Origin: Rhizodiscina lignyota
Taxonomy: Eukaryota > Ascomycota > Dothideomycetes > Aulographales > Rhizodiscinaceae
Direction: 5' to 3'
NCBI GenBank assembly: GCA_010015805.1
Contig: ML978122.1
Location: forward strand, 2,948,453-3,012,452
Length of the DNA stretch: 64,000 bases
The translations under genes were made by a program, and so were the position numbers. How positions within the stretch are numbered: the stretch's first letter is position 1; every line of letters starts with the position of its first letter. Below the pieces are notes generated by a model. It worked only from the letters and a program-made list of their open reading frames with translations. It did no database searches and had not been told where the DNA came from. Positions 1 through 10,171 of the stretch are shown piece by piece.

Positions 1-1
1 G

Positions 2-214
2 ACCTTCCACAACTGCGACAACGTCGTGTTCCGACGGAGCTTGAACCTGATACCAGTGCCTGTAGTCGCCATCGACTACCTGATCCTGGAATTCACCCAT
101 CACGGAGGTGTCGATCGCTGGCGTGTGAAGGAAAGCTTCTCGGAGTTTAATACCGCGACTACTCTGTTCGACGCCGGTTTCCCTGAATGCAATCAGTCTT
201 CTAGCTCAAGCTGA
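2..214 (+). CDS. 3' end of an unknown gene entering from the left
   Basis: The frame is open from the first base of the window to a TGA at 212-214, giving about 70 residues that end in a run of five serines. The piece is mixed hydrophobic and polar, with no recognisable motif, signal or membrane segment. It is probably the last exon of a plus-strand gene whose body lies outside the window; a chance open frame cannot be excluded at this length. The next gene downstream, JIP5, is on the other strand and its stop codon lies about 200 bp away, so the two genes would converge. Confidence 0.45.
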   Translation, partial: TFHNCDNVVFRRSLNLIPVPVVAIDYLILEFTHHGGVDRWRVKESFSEFNTATTLFDAGFPECNQSSSSS

Positions 215-310
215 TTTGGTAGGAATCAGTACAGTTGGAAAGACCTTCAGGAAGCGGCGGAGAATGGTAATAAAGAGACATGGACAAGATGTGTATCATG
301 TATTGCGGCC

Positions 311-470
311 ATCATCCAATCCTGAACTTCAACCGAATCTTTTGAATGAGAAGGTGTACTTCTTGTCATTCAAATCCCTGGCCCGTGCATCATCATCAAA
401 TCCTGAATGTTTAATCGAGCCCCTTGAATGAGAAGTTGTTCTTCTTGCCATTCAAATCTTTCCCGCGATT
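311..470. repeat. Imperfect tandem duplication (about 80 bp x 2) over the JIP5 3' end
   Basis: Two direct copies of about 80 bp lie side by side, roughly 311-390 and 391-470, and are about three-quarters identical by eye. The right copy holds the last codons and stop of JIP5. The left copy is the same stretch repeated just past the stop; on the minus strand it still reads much like the JIP5 tail (DLNDKKYTFSFK against [12 protein letters not shown]). Confidence 0.7.
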
Positions 471-1781
471 TCGTCTCCTCTTCTTCCTCTTTTGCTTCGG
501 CTTCTCATCCTCGCTGCTATCTTCCTCGTCGTCATCATCATCCTCGCTATCATCGCCCAGGCCCCTCTTGCCCACTCCATTCGTCTCTGCTTCCTCCTCC
601 TCTTCCTTGTCCACTTCTCCAACTTTCTCGCCCCATACTTTGACCACCTGCCCACCCCCGCTAACCATCCTCCCACCAACATCGAATCCCAATCCCACGA
701 CACCCTCAATCTCATCATGCGTGCACTCGCCAACCACCTTATTGGGGCCTAATCTCACAAAGCGCACAAGCCCACCACCCATGCCAACTGCAACCGTCTT
801 TCCCATTGCCATCTCCTCTGGCACCTGCACCATGCAATCCAAGCTCTCTCCTCCCATGCCGCCAACTCCGCGGTCAACGATAATTCTCTCATCTTGGTCG
901 TCCCACTGCCCCTTCTCCCAAAGCGTGATAATACCATCGCCGCTTCCAATCAGCGCCTTCTGCCCAGTGGAAGTCCCACGCGCACTTAGTCCTGTGACGA
1001 AACAGCTGCTGAGTAACTCCTCCTCTTGGTCCTCGCTCTTAACTAGTACGCCGCGGCGGAGATCTGTGATGGCGATTGTGGTGCCGCCAGTTGAGAGCCA
1101 TTGCTTGGGTAAGCCAGATGTGGATGCGTCGGTGGGTGGAAGTGGGGTTATGGAGGAGATGTAGTCGTCGTGTGGGCGATATGTCGAGTTTGGTTTCGAC
1201 GCGATTGTCGCGGGAGACTTCTTCGATGACGCACGCAAGTCATAGATATGAAGAGCTGATGAATCGGTTGCAAGGAGGAGTGTCTGCGGGGTAAGAGCGT
1301 GGAGGACGACCGGAGAGTCTTCTGAGCCAGACACACTATTCTCGAATTAGCACTGTCGACAATGTGCATCCAGCATGAAATGCCTAGCTCAATTGCACAT
1401 AAGAAATACTTACGGATCACCTGGCACCGCAATCTTTGTCTCCACAACCCCCGACTCGCTCCGCGCGCCTTTCACCAGCCCATCCGTCCCCGCGCTGAAT
1501 ACCAGCTGTCCATCCCAGCTAAACGCAAGACTACGACAGCTTCCCTTATGCCGGCGCGTCTTCCACGCGGTTTCTATCTGCGCGCGGCCATTGGAGGCCT
1601 CCGACGCGTTGGTCGCAGCGCTGGCGACAGACCCGTTGCTGTCGCTCGGAGGTGGGGGAGGGAGCTTGTAGCATTGGACGTGTCCGGAGGAGAGGCCGAC
1701 AGCGAGGATGGGGTCGGAGGGGTGGAGGGAGAGAGCGAAGAGGTCGGAGGAGAGAGGGAGGGTGCACAGCGTGTCCAACAT
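411..1781 (-). CDS. JIP5: WD-repeat protein JIP5 (60S ribosome biogenesis)
   Basis: There are two exons on the minus strand, 1781-1414 and 1335-411, joined across a 78-nt intron (GTAAGT...AG, phase 2), giving 430 residues. The start [21 protein letters not shown] is typical of JIP5. Short WD-like blades follow ([55 protein letters not shown]). The C-terminus is a long acidic stretch, then a KRKKRRR-type basic stretch, and it closes with FSFKGLD, the family's usual end. JIP5 is a nucleolar WD-repeat factor linked to large-subunit maturation; that role comes from the family, not from this sequence. An antisense 246-codon frame over exon 2 is a shadow of the acidic tail. Confidence 0.93.
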
Positions 1782-2477
1782 TGGAGAGAGTTGAGGGAGA
1801 GAGAGGTGGAGAGTTGCTCGAGTAGAGAAAAGTTTTTGTGGGGAGCAGTAAACTATATTCCACATGAAGTTAGTGTTGTCTGGGACTTGGTGTGGCGCAT
1901 TTAGCGTGCCAAGCAATATAGAAGACGTTTTAAGGAGGGGCTTAGTGGCACGTCGCCCAAAAATTCCGACGCGGCATGGACACGCCAAATTTCTAAGTTC
2001 TGAAGCTCTGCCTCGCTTTATGTAACCACAGTTTTTCTGCTGTTATCGCACGCATGGCTGATGTTCAGTTTTATTTCCAACAACCTCCCCCTTATGGCTT
2101 CCACTCAACTAATGCAGCGTAGCCTCTACTCCAAGGCCTTCCTCATTAATTCTCACCTGGAATCTTCAGACACAGGTGTCCACACATGCGTGAAAGGCGT
2201 TTCGCTGCACCTGAAGCTTGTTCTTGTGTTCTAGTATCCGAAGACACATTGTGGAAATCCTGTAGTTGCTCAGGAGTTTGGATAGACGACCCGACAAACA
2301 TCGATCTACTAAAAGGAAACTTGGAATACTACTCACGCTATTCTACACAGTGGCTGACGTGCTCACAAATATTTCAATACGCTGGGTATACATTCAGCGA
2401 AGTCTTTTTATTCCGGCGACTCTACATCTTTCAATCCTAGTACTCGTCATTATATTGAGCTTAACAGCCGATTGGAT
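1782..2477. other. Intergenic, JIP5 promoter side
   Basis: Nothing firm was recognised here. It would contain the JIP5 promoter. From about 2362 the frame of the next small ORF is already open but has no ATG. Confidence 0.4.
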
Positions 2478-2801
2478 ATGTGTCAGCAAGAGCTCCCTTT
2501 CTGGTTGGAATGCCCCGAACACCACATCGCCAGTATACTCGTACGGTGGCGATGCGACGTTGCTAAGAAGGAGAAACGTCTCTGTCAACCAAAGCCTGAA
2601 GAGTACAATGCCATGCCAGGAGAGTGTAAAGTCTGCGGAAAGGTCATGCAGAATCATGGTTCTGCTCCCGAGGACGCTGTGCGACTCTTTTCGAAGATTG
2701 GCTATGGCGTCGCCCCAGATATTAGGCGGGACGGTGAAGGTGAGGCAGTAATCAACGTTCCTCAAGAAGAAGGCAGCTTTGAGGACAGGCCCACGCAGTA
2801 G
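2478..2801 (+). CDS. Small hypothetical protein with paired cysteines
   Basis: This ORF is 107 codons from the first ATG, and the same frame is open upstream back to about 2362 without an ATG, so a spliced upstream exon is possible. The product is charged and contains MPGECKVCGKVMQNHG, a CxxC pair followed by a His, plus further Cys residues in WLECPEHH, WRCDV and RLCQPKP, which looks like a metal-binding fold. I do not recognise the family. A long open frame also exists on the opposite strand (2933-2394); I prefer the plus frame because its composition is that of a soluble folded protein. Confidence 0.35.
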   Translation: MCQQELPFWLECPEHHIASILVRWRCDVAKKEKRLCQPKPEEYNAMPGECKVCGKVMQNHGSAPEDAVRLFSKIGYGVAPDIRRDGEGEAVINVPQEEGSFEDRPTQ

Positions 2802-2985
2802 AAAGAAGCGTTGTGCTTGGCAGGTCGATCGCTCACTTTTGTGACGTTGAAGGACTCCATCGACCGTCTTGTCCTTGCCTTGACTGTGCTCTGCATTCAT
2901 CGGCGGAAGACCTGAATAGTTTTTTATGGGCAATAAATTGAAATCAATTCAATATTCTTTGATTCCTCAACGATTTGTCGAGATA

Positions 2986-4515
2986 TCATGATGCGTCTAT
3001 CGCCATGGTATCATCACCTCCGTCTCCAAGGCCTTCCGCCGGTGGTGCTGCGCCTCTCCCTCTTCCAGCCAACAGTTCCCTCCTGACCTCGGGCCCTATC
3101 TGCTTGTGCCCTCTCACCAGTAACAAATCCAGTAACGCTTCCCTTTGATCTTCGGTGATATCGTCCCTATATCTCTGCGCAAATGCAAGCAAGCACTGAT
3201 GCCAGATTACAGGCAATTTCTGTGTCTGTGCGTCTCTTCCACTCCTCGCACCGTCAACGTCCATACCATCCCCTGTTGCACTAATATCGACTGCCCTGAA
3301 TCGGAGGAAGTGGAAAACGAGAGCATCGACGACTTTGTATGGCAGCGCGTATTTCTTCTCCAACAGCACTCTGATGAACGTATTTGCCGCAGCAGCGGCT
3401 TCAGTGTCTCCACTCATTTGATCTGCCGCAATCTCGCATAGCCGATGCAATGCAGCCGCGCTGTGCAGCAATGGAACTTTCATCTTGACCAGGACGCTCG
3501 AGATGATATGAGCTTCCCTCAGTGTGCATGTGCCGCTACCCACGAGAGGGAACAAGAAGCCTTTGAAGAACGCTGCAGGCTTATAGAGCGACTTCTTTAA
3601 TGCATTGTAGAGATGGATGTTCAGTTTGCGCGTCTCCGCGATGTCGTCCCGAACTCGTTCGAGGAGGACAGTGTTGATGTAGTATTGTGCAACGGATGGT
3701 GTGCCGGAGATGAAAAGACGTGTACCAGCATACACAGCGTTCGCTGTCCAAAGCTCTGGTCGCGTTATTGGAATGAGAGTTTGGATCGTGGGAAACGGGA
3801 GAGTGGTTAAGATTTTGAATGGCTTTGGGAGCTTGCCAGACTTGTAGCGTGAGAGGAGTAGAGCAATTCTGAACAAGGTTCATGTCAGTCTTTCTAGATA
3901 TAAGCCATTGGTACAATTTGCATACTTTGAATATACTTCAATGACTTTCGGAGGTATCTCAGCAGGCTCTTCAACATCCTCCTCAGCAGCTTCGGGAGCA
4001 TCGACCGGAATTTGAGTTTCGCGTGCCGCAATTTTCTCCAGTATCAGGTCTGCCAGATTCGTTCCCTGCCCGTCTGCCGGCGCCCTCTCTCCTGGTCGTA
4101 GTATTGGATCGTCGAAAGATGGATTGAAGCGATTGAAAAGGTCAAGGTCTTGAGGATCAATTTCGACTTCTTCTACAACTTCCTCGTCTTCATCACCCCA
4201 TGCCTCATCGTCATAATCTCCACCATCTTCTTCGACATCGTCATCGAATCGAGACTCGAATGCGAAAGCATCATGAGCCGATTTTGTGCCTTGTGACTGC
4301 CGTTCCTTGTCGTCCTCATCAGCCAAATCTTGCCCTATCTGTAATATCTTCCGCGACGCTTTTGAATCGACGAATTGTTCATCATCCTTCTCTTCGCGAC
4401 TTGCCCGCTTTCGTTTCGGCGCTTTCTGCTTGAATTGAGTCGGAGCATAGTCCTCTGCGAGAGGATTGTGTCGGCGTGCTTGTCGCGCCTCGGGAGAAGT
4501 GATCGCTTTTGGCAT
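2986..4515 (-). CDS. ENP1: Bystin / Enp1 (40S pre-ribosome factor)
   Basis: Two exons, 4515-3926 and 3868-2986, are joined over a 57-nt intron (GTATGC...AG, phase 2), giving 490 residues, the usual bystin length. The N-terminal 200 residues are basic and then strongly acidic. The bystin domain begins just before the splice junction and runs through VYSKIALLLSRYKSGKLPK, PELWTANAVYAGTRLF and LNIHLYNALKKSLYKPAAFF. Enp1 is a nucleolar/cytoplasmic 40S assembly factor needed for pre-rRNA processing and export. The C-terminus adds a Gly/Ala-rich tail beyond the conserved core. It lies head-to-head with the BRE2-like gene, sharing a promoter region of 383 bp. Confidence 0.96.
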
Positions 4516-4795
4516 TTTGAAGATGTAACTTGATCATCAAAGTTCGCTCCACACTTGCGTCTTAAATTTTGGCGGAGAAAGTTCTGCCGATTTTCACCGC
4601 CTTTCGGAAGATGCCGAGACGCGTTGACAGGGTTCACCCACGCGTTCAAGGTTTGTCGAAAGTACAATCGTGGGGATGCTTTAGCTTGGAGTGCACAATT
4701 GACTTTACGACTTCCAACGAAAGATACACCTTCCGCAGAGTAGGTAAACATAACCTCTAAGCATCGTTTGGGCACATCTTCAAGATTCCTTTCTA

Positions 4796-4819
4796 CTTGC
4801 GCTTGCGCTTGCGCTTGCG
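4796..4819. repeat. (CTTGCG)x4 hexamer repeat
   Basis: Four perfect hexamer copies lie about 80 bp upstream of the BRE2-like ATG, in the region between two divergent genes (ENP1 and BRE2). This could be a simple microsatellite or a spaced promoter motif. Confidence 0.85.
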
Positions 4820-4898
4820 CATTGCATTCATTCCAACTTCACCCGCTCTCTACCATTCAACTTTTCACGCAGGCCTAAACCTCACAGGACTCTGAAAA

Positions 4899-6521
4899 AT
4901 GGCAGAGGTTACGCCAAAGCCCGCGCCAGTGCGTGAACAGCGAGAAAAGAAAGAATCACTCAAGAAGCGTGAAGCAGCCGGTCATGTAGGGAGGACACCA
5001 GACACAGCGAAGGTGCCAGCTGCGCCTTCGCCGATGCGATACAATATCGGCCCTCCAAAACATTCAGATTTCGAACCACCCAGAGACCCATTATTTGTCT
5101 CCCACGAACCGATTCCGTTTCTCACACCTGACGGCCAGACGGAACTCAAGCGGCCGATCGACCATGCAGAAAACAAGCGCTCGTACCGCTATACTCATTG
5201 TGTCGCCGATCCACTCTTTCGGCACAAGCAGTATTACCGACAGTCCGATGCGAAGCCTTTTGGACCGCGGATGAGCTTTGAAGATGGGGACAGATGGATG
5301 CACTATGACGACTCTGGAACAATGGTCTCAATTGAGAAGGGATGGAGAATGGGGCGGGGAAACGTCGTAGCAAGAGAAGGCCGACTATACTACGAAGTCA
5401 AGATCATAAACGGAGTTCCTGCGGAAGGTGATGCTGTTCCGCCTGGTAGCCAAGGACAGCCCCAACCGCACATCAGGATGGGTTGGGCACGTCGCGAGGC
5501 GCCTCTGGATGCGCCGGTGGGCTTCGATGGGTACAGCTACGGCATCACAGACATTCGGTTCGACACGATGCACAAATCGAGACCGGGCAAAATCGCTCCT
5601 CCAAAGGCCAAAGGCAAAGCGTTGAAATCGAAAGCATCCCAACCCAAAACAGGCCAATCACCGGTTGATCATGTTCGTACCGGAGATGTTATTGGCATGG
5701 AGATCACACTTCCATCCTTATCCTTACACCGGAAAGTGGTTGATGGCAACTACAACCCAGCCGTAGATTTTGGTGATGGCTTTGATCCTGTCCCAATTGT
5801 CCCTGGAGTAGCTCCAGATCCAGCACAAGACATCATTCGCGACAGGATACCGGTGCCTTACAAAGGCAACGTCTACTTCGAGCAGCAAGATTACATCGCA
5901 ACGAAAGACATGGAGCTGTACGCCGATCGCTCTCCACAAGCATCAACTGCTCTAGCGGCTCTATCAATGGCTGCGAGCAAAGGCTCTGGCTCCGGCACAA
6001 CGGCGCATGCTCCCAACCCAAATCATCCACAACCCGCCCTACGTACCCTCCCAAATTCGAGCATCAAAATCTACAAGAACGGGCAACTCGTCGGAACAGC
6101 CTTCGAGAGCCTGATGTCCTTCCTCCCACCCGCCTCAGCACCCAATGCCGCAGCAGGCGCCCGACCAGGCTTCGACGACGGCATGGTCGGCTATTTCCCC
6201 GCTGTATCTGCATTCAGCAACGGTATCGCGCAGGTCAATTTCGGGCCACATTGGTGGTGTCCGCCCGAGGAGCTGAAAGACGTGGAGATGTCGGGCACGC
6301 CGAAGGACGGGCCCGAGGGCAGGAAGTTGAGGGGAGTGGGGGAAAGGTATAAGGAGCAGATTGCAGAGGATGTGCTGTGGGATTTGGTTGATGAGGCGGA
6401 CTTTTTTGCGCAGGATGGAGGGTATGAGTATCAGGGTGAGGGGAGGGATGTTCCGGGGATGGAGAAGGGGAAGGGAACGGTTGGGACTGTGGCGAGGGGA
6501 ATGGATGGGGCGGATTATTGA
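4899..6521 (+). CDS. BRE2: BRE2/ASH2-type SPRY subunit of the COMPASS H3K4 methyltransferase
   Basis: This is a single exon of 540 residues. A basic N-terminus is followed by the Ash2/Bre2-type SPRY region, roughly residues 120-330 (GWRMGRGNVVAREGRLYYEV, HIRMGWARREAPLDAPVGFD, GYSYGITDIRF, TGDVIGMEITL), and a second conserved block near the C-terminus (SIKIYKNGQLVGTAF, GYFPAVSAFSNG, VNFGPHWW). A Lys-rich insert divides the SPRY core, as in fungal Bre2. The protein belongs to the Set1/COMPASS complex, supporting H3K4 di- and trimethylation. There is no PHD/winged-helix part like that of metazoan ASH2L, as expected for fungi. The gene symbol is by homology. Confidence 0.93.
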   Translation: MAEVTPKPAPVREQREKKESLKKREAAGHVGRTPDTAKVPAAPSPMRYNIGPPKHSDFEPPRDPLFVSHEPIPFLTPDGQTELKRPIDHAENKRSYRYTHCVADPLFRHKQYYRQSDAKPFGPRMSFEDGDRWMHYDDSGTMVSIEKGWRMGRGNVVAREGRLYYEVKIINGVPAEGDAVPPGSQGQPQPHIRMGWARREAPLDAPVGFDGYSYGITDIRFDTMHKSRPGKIAPPKAKGKALKSKASQPKTGQSPVDHVRTGDVIGMEITLPSLSLHRKVVDGNYNPAVDFGDGFDPVPIVPGVAPDPAQDIIRDRIPVPYKGNVYFEQQDYIATKDMELYADRSPQASTALAALSMAASKGSGSGTTAHAPNPNHPQPALRTLPNSSIKIYKNGQLVGTAFESLMSFLPPASAPNAAAGARPGFDDGMVGYFPAVSAFSNGIAQVNFGPHWWCPPEELKDVEMSGTPKDGPEGRKLRGVGERYKEQIAEDVLWDLVDEADFFAQDGGYEYQGEGRDVPGMEKGKGTVGTVARGMDGADY

Positions 6522-7037
6522 TGAGTGCTTTTGGACTGCGAAGTTATGATATCATTCGGATCCAGAAAATGATAATGGATGAAGCGTTTTGCTTGCATTG
6601 ACTATGCATTTGCGTATGCCGAAGCTCATTACCTTTCTCTATTCCCCCTGTGTCGTGCGAGCCTCCAAGGCGGGTGTGATCGAGCTTTCAGACATGCTCT
6701 CGATTCTGTGGAAGAGCAAAAGTCGCTCACGCTGGATCATTCGACCTCCAACAGGCTAAGCTGATTTATCTGCCCAAGGTATATTGAATTGAGCCTTCAG
6801 TGATCTTGTCGCCTCTGTTAAAGAGCCAAAACCACCCATGCCGCGTTTGTCGGCTTCACCGAGTCAAATTATTTCTCAGCCTAGGGCCCGTTGCATTCGA
6901 ACGAGCAGCTGTTCCAACTCATGAGCTCGTCAAAATTCCAGAATCTCGTAAGGGCGTTTCGAACTCATTGAATAGTCGGCCTTGAAGGTTTCAAGTCTGA
7001 TCATAGTTGCTTTACTTTGCTAAAGCAAGCCATTAGA
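6522..7037. repeat. Intergenic region with two copies of a degraded dispersed repeat
   Basis: No gene is supported between the BRE2-like stop and the DUF4604 stop. Cores at about 6682-6721 and 6791-6831 share the pattern GAGC-TTCAG...CTGTxxAAGAGCxAAA. The same core recurs twice at 13.0-13.2 kb (see that entry). Confidence 0.5.
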
Positions 7038-7517
7038 TCACTCGTCTTCGAACGATAGCTTTATCTTCGTCTTCTTCCTTGGCTTCTTGGCCATTTTCTT
7101 GGCTGGCTCTTTCTTATCATCACCAGGAGAACCATCATCTTCCTCAGCAGTGCCAATAACTTTCCCAACTTTGCGCTTTTTCATCCCCTGGCCTGCCTCC
7201 GCGACTTGCTGCTTCGACTTCTCTTTAGCATCCGCAGCTTCCCCGTCCGGCCCCTTGCTGGTCTCATCTGCATCGGGTCCCTCTTCATCCTTAGCAAGCA
7301 TAGCCTCATAGTCAGCCTTTGAGACAGTGTCACCGCTTTCTTCGATGACATAAGTCGGCCCGTCGTCCTCCTCGTCGTCCTTCTTTAGACGTTTCGGTCG
7401 CGCGATCTGTCGTTCATGGCGGTCTGAATCACCACTGCCGGCAACCTCGCCTCTCAGTCGCCGCAAAAAGGCGGGTTCCTTTGCCTCATAGGAGAGGTCC
7501 TTCGCCTTGAAGCTCAT
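7038..7517 (-). CDS. DUF4604 (KIAA1143-like) protein
   Basis: This is a single exon of 159 residues, very hydrophilic. The N-terminal signature KDLSYEAKEPAFLRRLRGEV matches the start of the DUF4604 family (the human member is KIAA1143), and the C-terminal KIKLSFEDE matches the family's LSF-acidic end. Between them are a conserved TYVIEESGDTVSKADYEAML block and long Lys/Glu-rich low-complexity sequence, probably disordered and nuclear. The biochemical function of the family is not known to me. The gene converges with the BRE2-like gene and diverges from the mannosyltransferase. Confidence 0.85.
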   Translation of the reverse strand: MSFKAKDLSYEAKEPAFLRRLRGEVAGSGDSDRHERQIARPKRLKKDDEEDDGPTYVIEESGDTVSKADYEAMLAKDEEGPDADETSKGPDGEAADAKEKSKQQVAEAGQGMKKRKVGKVIGTAEEDDGSPGDDKKEPAKKMAKKPRKKTKIKLSFEDE

Positions 7518-8412
7518 ATTTTGCCGCTTGAGGCGAACTCAACTGGGGTCTGTGGAGATAATAAATCGTGCGTCAAGATCCTTGGCGGAAAGATGTGGGT
7601 CTGCGTCCGCAGGAGCCCGCCGCCCTGCAGGCAAATTTAGGGTTTGCAGGATCTACGACGTGAAAAGGAGCAGATGGAGGAGGATTGGGTGTGAACGGAA
7701 ACCAAGATGGCAAGGCGTTGAGTGTGTTCCTGCAAAACGACCATTCAATGAACGACCACGTGAAATGGGTCGAACGAATTGATGTCTCTTGGTGGATTAT
7801 GGTTAGGGATTTCTTGAAGTGACCGGTTTGCGAGCACCGACACGCTGGATCTCTAGATCTTTTGGCGCCATGCCGGCTTGGCTTGCGCGTCCACGCGGCA
7901 GGGCACCGCGCTTGGACGGATTTCTCTAAAATGCCAAGACAACCACATCTTACGCCGTGGAGCAGTCTGGGCATAGATGAATACACAGTCGGCTGAAATT
8001 GCACTATCAAGAGTATCGATCAAGGTCTACATGCTCTTGCACTGTTCCAGAGCTACTAGTGCCCTCAGAGCGGGAGTTAGCTTAATATGACGCCTAGCAC
8101 GAGCAATTTCCTGTATCTTGAATCCTTGGCAGCCATTGATGGCGCTGGCATTATAGCCAGTGCCTATCGCTGTCAAATGCGCGCTTTGCGTTGCGACATC
8201 AACACCTCCTTTGTCCCTTTTCCTCCCCACCGCGCTGAATATTGCCCTCCCGGGCCAGCGTCTTTCAGAGTTGTTTCTAAGTTACCTGAATCAGCAATTA
8301 TCAGTGGCTTGACCTCGATTTAAGAGTACAGCGGCCTTTGCCGCCTGTACTTCTCCGTACACGTCTCTCAAAGTCCACACCACCTGTCATTCGTTTCTGG
8401 TCGTTTCCGCAA
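7518..8412. promoter_or_regulatory. Shared upstream region of DUF4604 and GT15 genes
   Basis: About 0.9 kb lies between two divergent start codons. Only short shadow frames are present and I recognise no RNA gene. It must contain both promoters. Confidence 0.45.
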
Positions 8413-10171
8413 ATGGACTTCATATCTAGGCAGTCGGAACGGCTACAGATATCGTCCCCGACTATCCCAACCCTCGACGACCCCTCGAAAGATGCCAGGA
8501 GCACGTTCATGTCGAGATTGTCTGTCCTGCAGAACCGCGTGCGGTTAAAGAAAGGCAGTTCCATCTCGGTTCCGCTGGGTGTGGTGGTGCTTTTCCCGGT
8601 CGTCGTTATAATATTAATCTTAGTGCTCTTCCTACGGCATCCTTCTGGACCTGGGGCGATGCTACTGCAGTCCACACAGCCATCGACTGTAAGGTAGGAG
8701 ACACCGCAGACCAGTCTCGAAGGACACGACTGACTTGATTTATAGACGAATAAGCGAGAAGCACGACAAAGTCTTCGTCTCAGGCTGTCTCGATCCCCGT
8801 CCTCAAATGAACAATCCACGAGCAAATGCCGCTTTCGTCGTACTCGCACGGAATAAGGAGTTGGACGGTGTCGTACAATCAATACGGTCGATAGAGAGGC
8901 ATTTCAATAGGTGGTTTCACTATCCGTATGTCTTTTTGAACGACGGAGACTTCAACTCGACGTTCAAGGAGACCGTCCAAAATTACACAAGCGCACCGGT
9001 GGAGTTTGGCAAGGTCAACGATACACTTTGGGGATTTCCTGACTGGGTGGACCCAGATGTGGCGAAGGAGGGCATCGCAAAGCAGGGAGATAATGCAATC
9101 ATGTACGGTGGCATGGAGAGCTACCATCACATGTGTCGCTTCTACTCTGGGTACGTTTGGCTTCGTTATGTGACTACTGTGATCTGATATTAATATAGGA
9201 TGTTCTACAAGCATGAGCTCCTGCAAAAGTACGATTGGTATTGGCGGCTGGAGCCGGAGATCACGTACTTCTGCGACATTACATACGACCCATTCATCCA
9301 CATGGAGCGCGCAAACAAAACGTACGGCTTCACCATCGCCGTTAAGGAGTTGAAGGAGACGGTTCCAAATATCTTCCGTTACGCATCTGCTTTCAAACGA
9401 AAGAACAACATCGCCTCTCGAGGCATGTGGGAAATGTTCCTGGAGCGGCCTGACGAAGAACTTAATGAAGAGGAGCTCCTGCATCGTCAGCGGGAGAGGC
9501 TTGAACGTGGAGAGGATATATTCGGCAAGAAGAAAGAAGACAAGAAAGCGAAGAAAAAGAAAAATAAGTTGATGCAGCCACAAAAGGTTATCGACATCGA
9601 TCCCCAAGCACCAGAGCCTGATGAGATTCACGAAGACGCCATGGACGGCGAGCAGTACAACATGTGTCACTTCTGGAGCAATTTCGAGATTGCAAGACTG
9701 GACTGGTTCCGGAGCAAGGAGTATAATGAGTTTTTTGAGATGATGGATCGTAGTGGGGGCTTCTGGAACGAACGCGTAAGCCACAATCCTTAGCATGTAT
9801 GACCGGATTCGATGCTAATGTTTTGACAGTGGGGAGATGCACCCATTCATTCCCTTGCCGCTGGCGTGCTTCTGAGTCCTGACGACATCCATTACTTTCG
9901 TGACTTTGGCTACCGCCATACTACCATCGGGCACTGCCCGAGAAACGCTCCAGCCAGACAACTGCCGCGTATACCGTACCTCGAGAAAACGACGCTTGAC
10001 GCGAAAGAAAGGGCGAAGGAAGACGAGTACTGGGAGAAGTGGGATAAAGAGCAAGAGAACGGTGTCGGCTGTAGATGTCGATGTGACACCGATATCCCGG
10101 AGGTGGAAGGAAAGGAGGGAAGCTGCCTCGTGGACTGGGTGAGAGTCGCCGGTGGTTGGGCGTCTCCTTGA
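8413..10171 (+). CDS. GT15 alpha-1,2-mannosyltransferase (Kre2/Mnt1/Ktr family)
   Basis: Four exons, 8413-8693, 8746-9150, 9199-9775 and 9830-10171, have introns of 52, 48 and 54 nt and encode 534 residues. It is a type II Golgi protein: a cytosolic tail, one membrane anchor at about residues 52-74 (VPLGVVVLFPVVVIILILVL), then the luminal GT15 domain. Family motifs are RANAAFVVLARNKEL, HYPYVFLNDG, YGGMESYHHMCRFYSG (rebuilt across intron 2), YDWYWRLEPEITYFCDI with the catalytic Glu region, YNMCHFWSNFEI, and HYFRDFGYRHTTIGHCP. It adds alpha-1,2-mannose to O- and N-glycans. A Lys-rich insert near the end of the second third is unusual, and the C-terminus has a Cys cluster (CRCRC). Which KTR paralogue it is cannot be decided here. 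Confidence 0.95.

Noticed and set aside
424-1164. Plus-strand frame of 246 codons opposite JIP5
   Set aside because: It is the antisense of the JIP5 exon and its acidic tail, giving poly-Ser and Pro-rich text without domain structure.
2394-2933. Minus-strand frame of 179 codons
   Set aside because: Hydrophobic-mixed text with no start context; the plus-strand frame is the better coding candidate here.
8879-9796. Minus-strand frame of 305 codons over the mannosyltransferase
   Set aside because: It is antisense to exons 2-3 of a clear GT15 gene and crosses its introns; no family resemblance.
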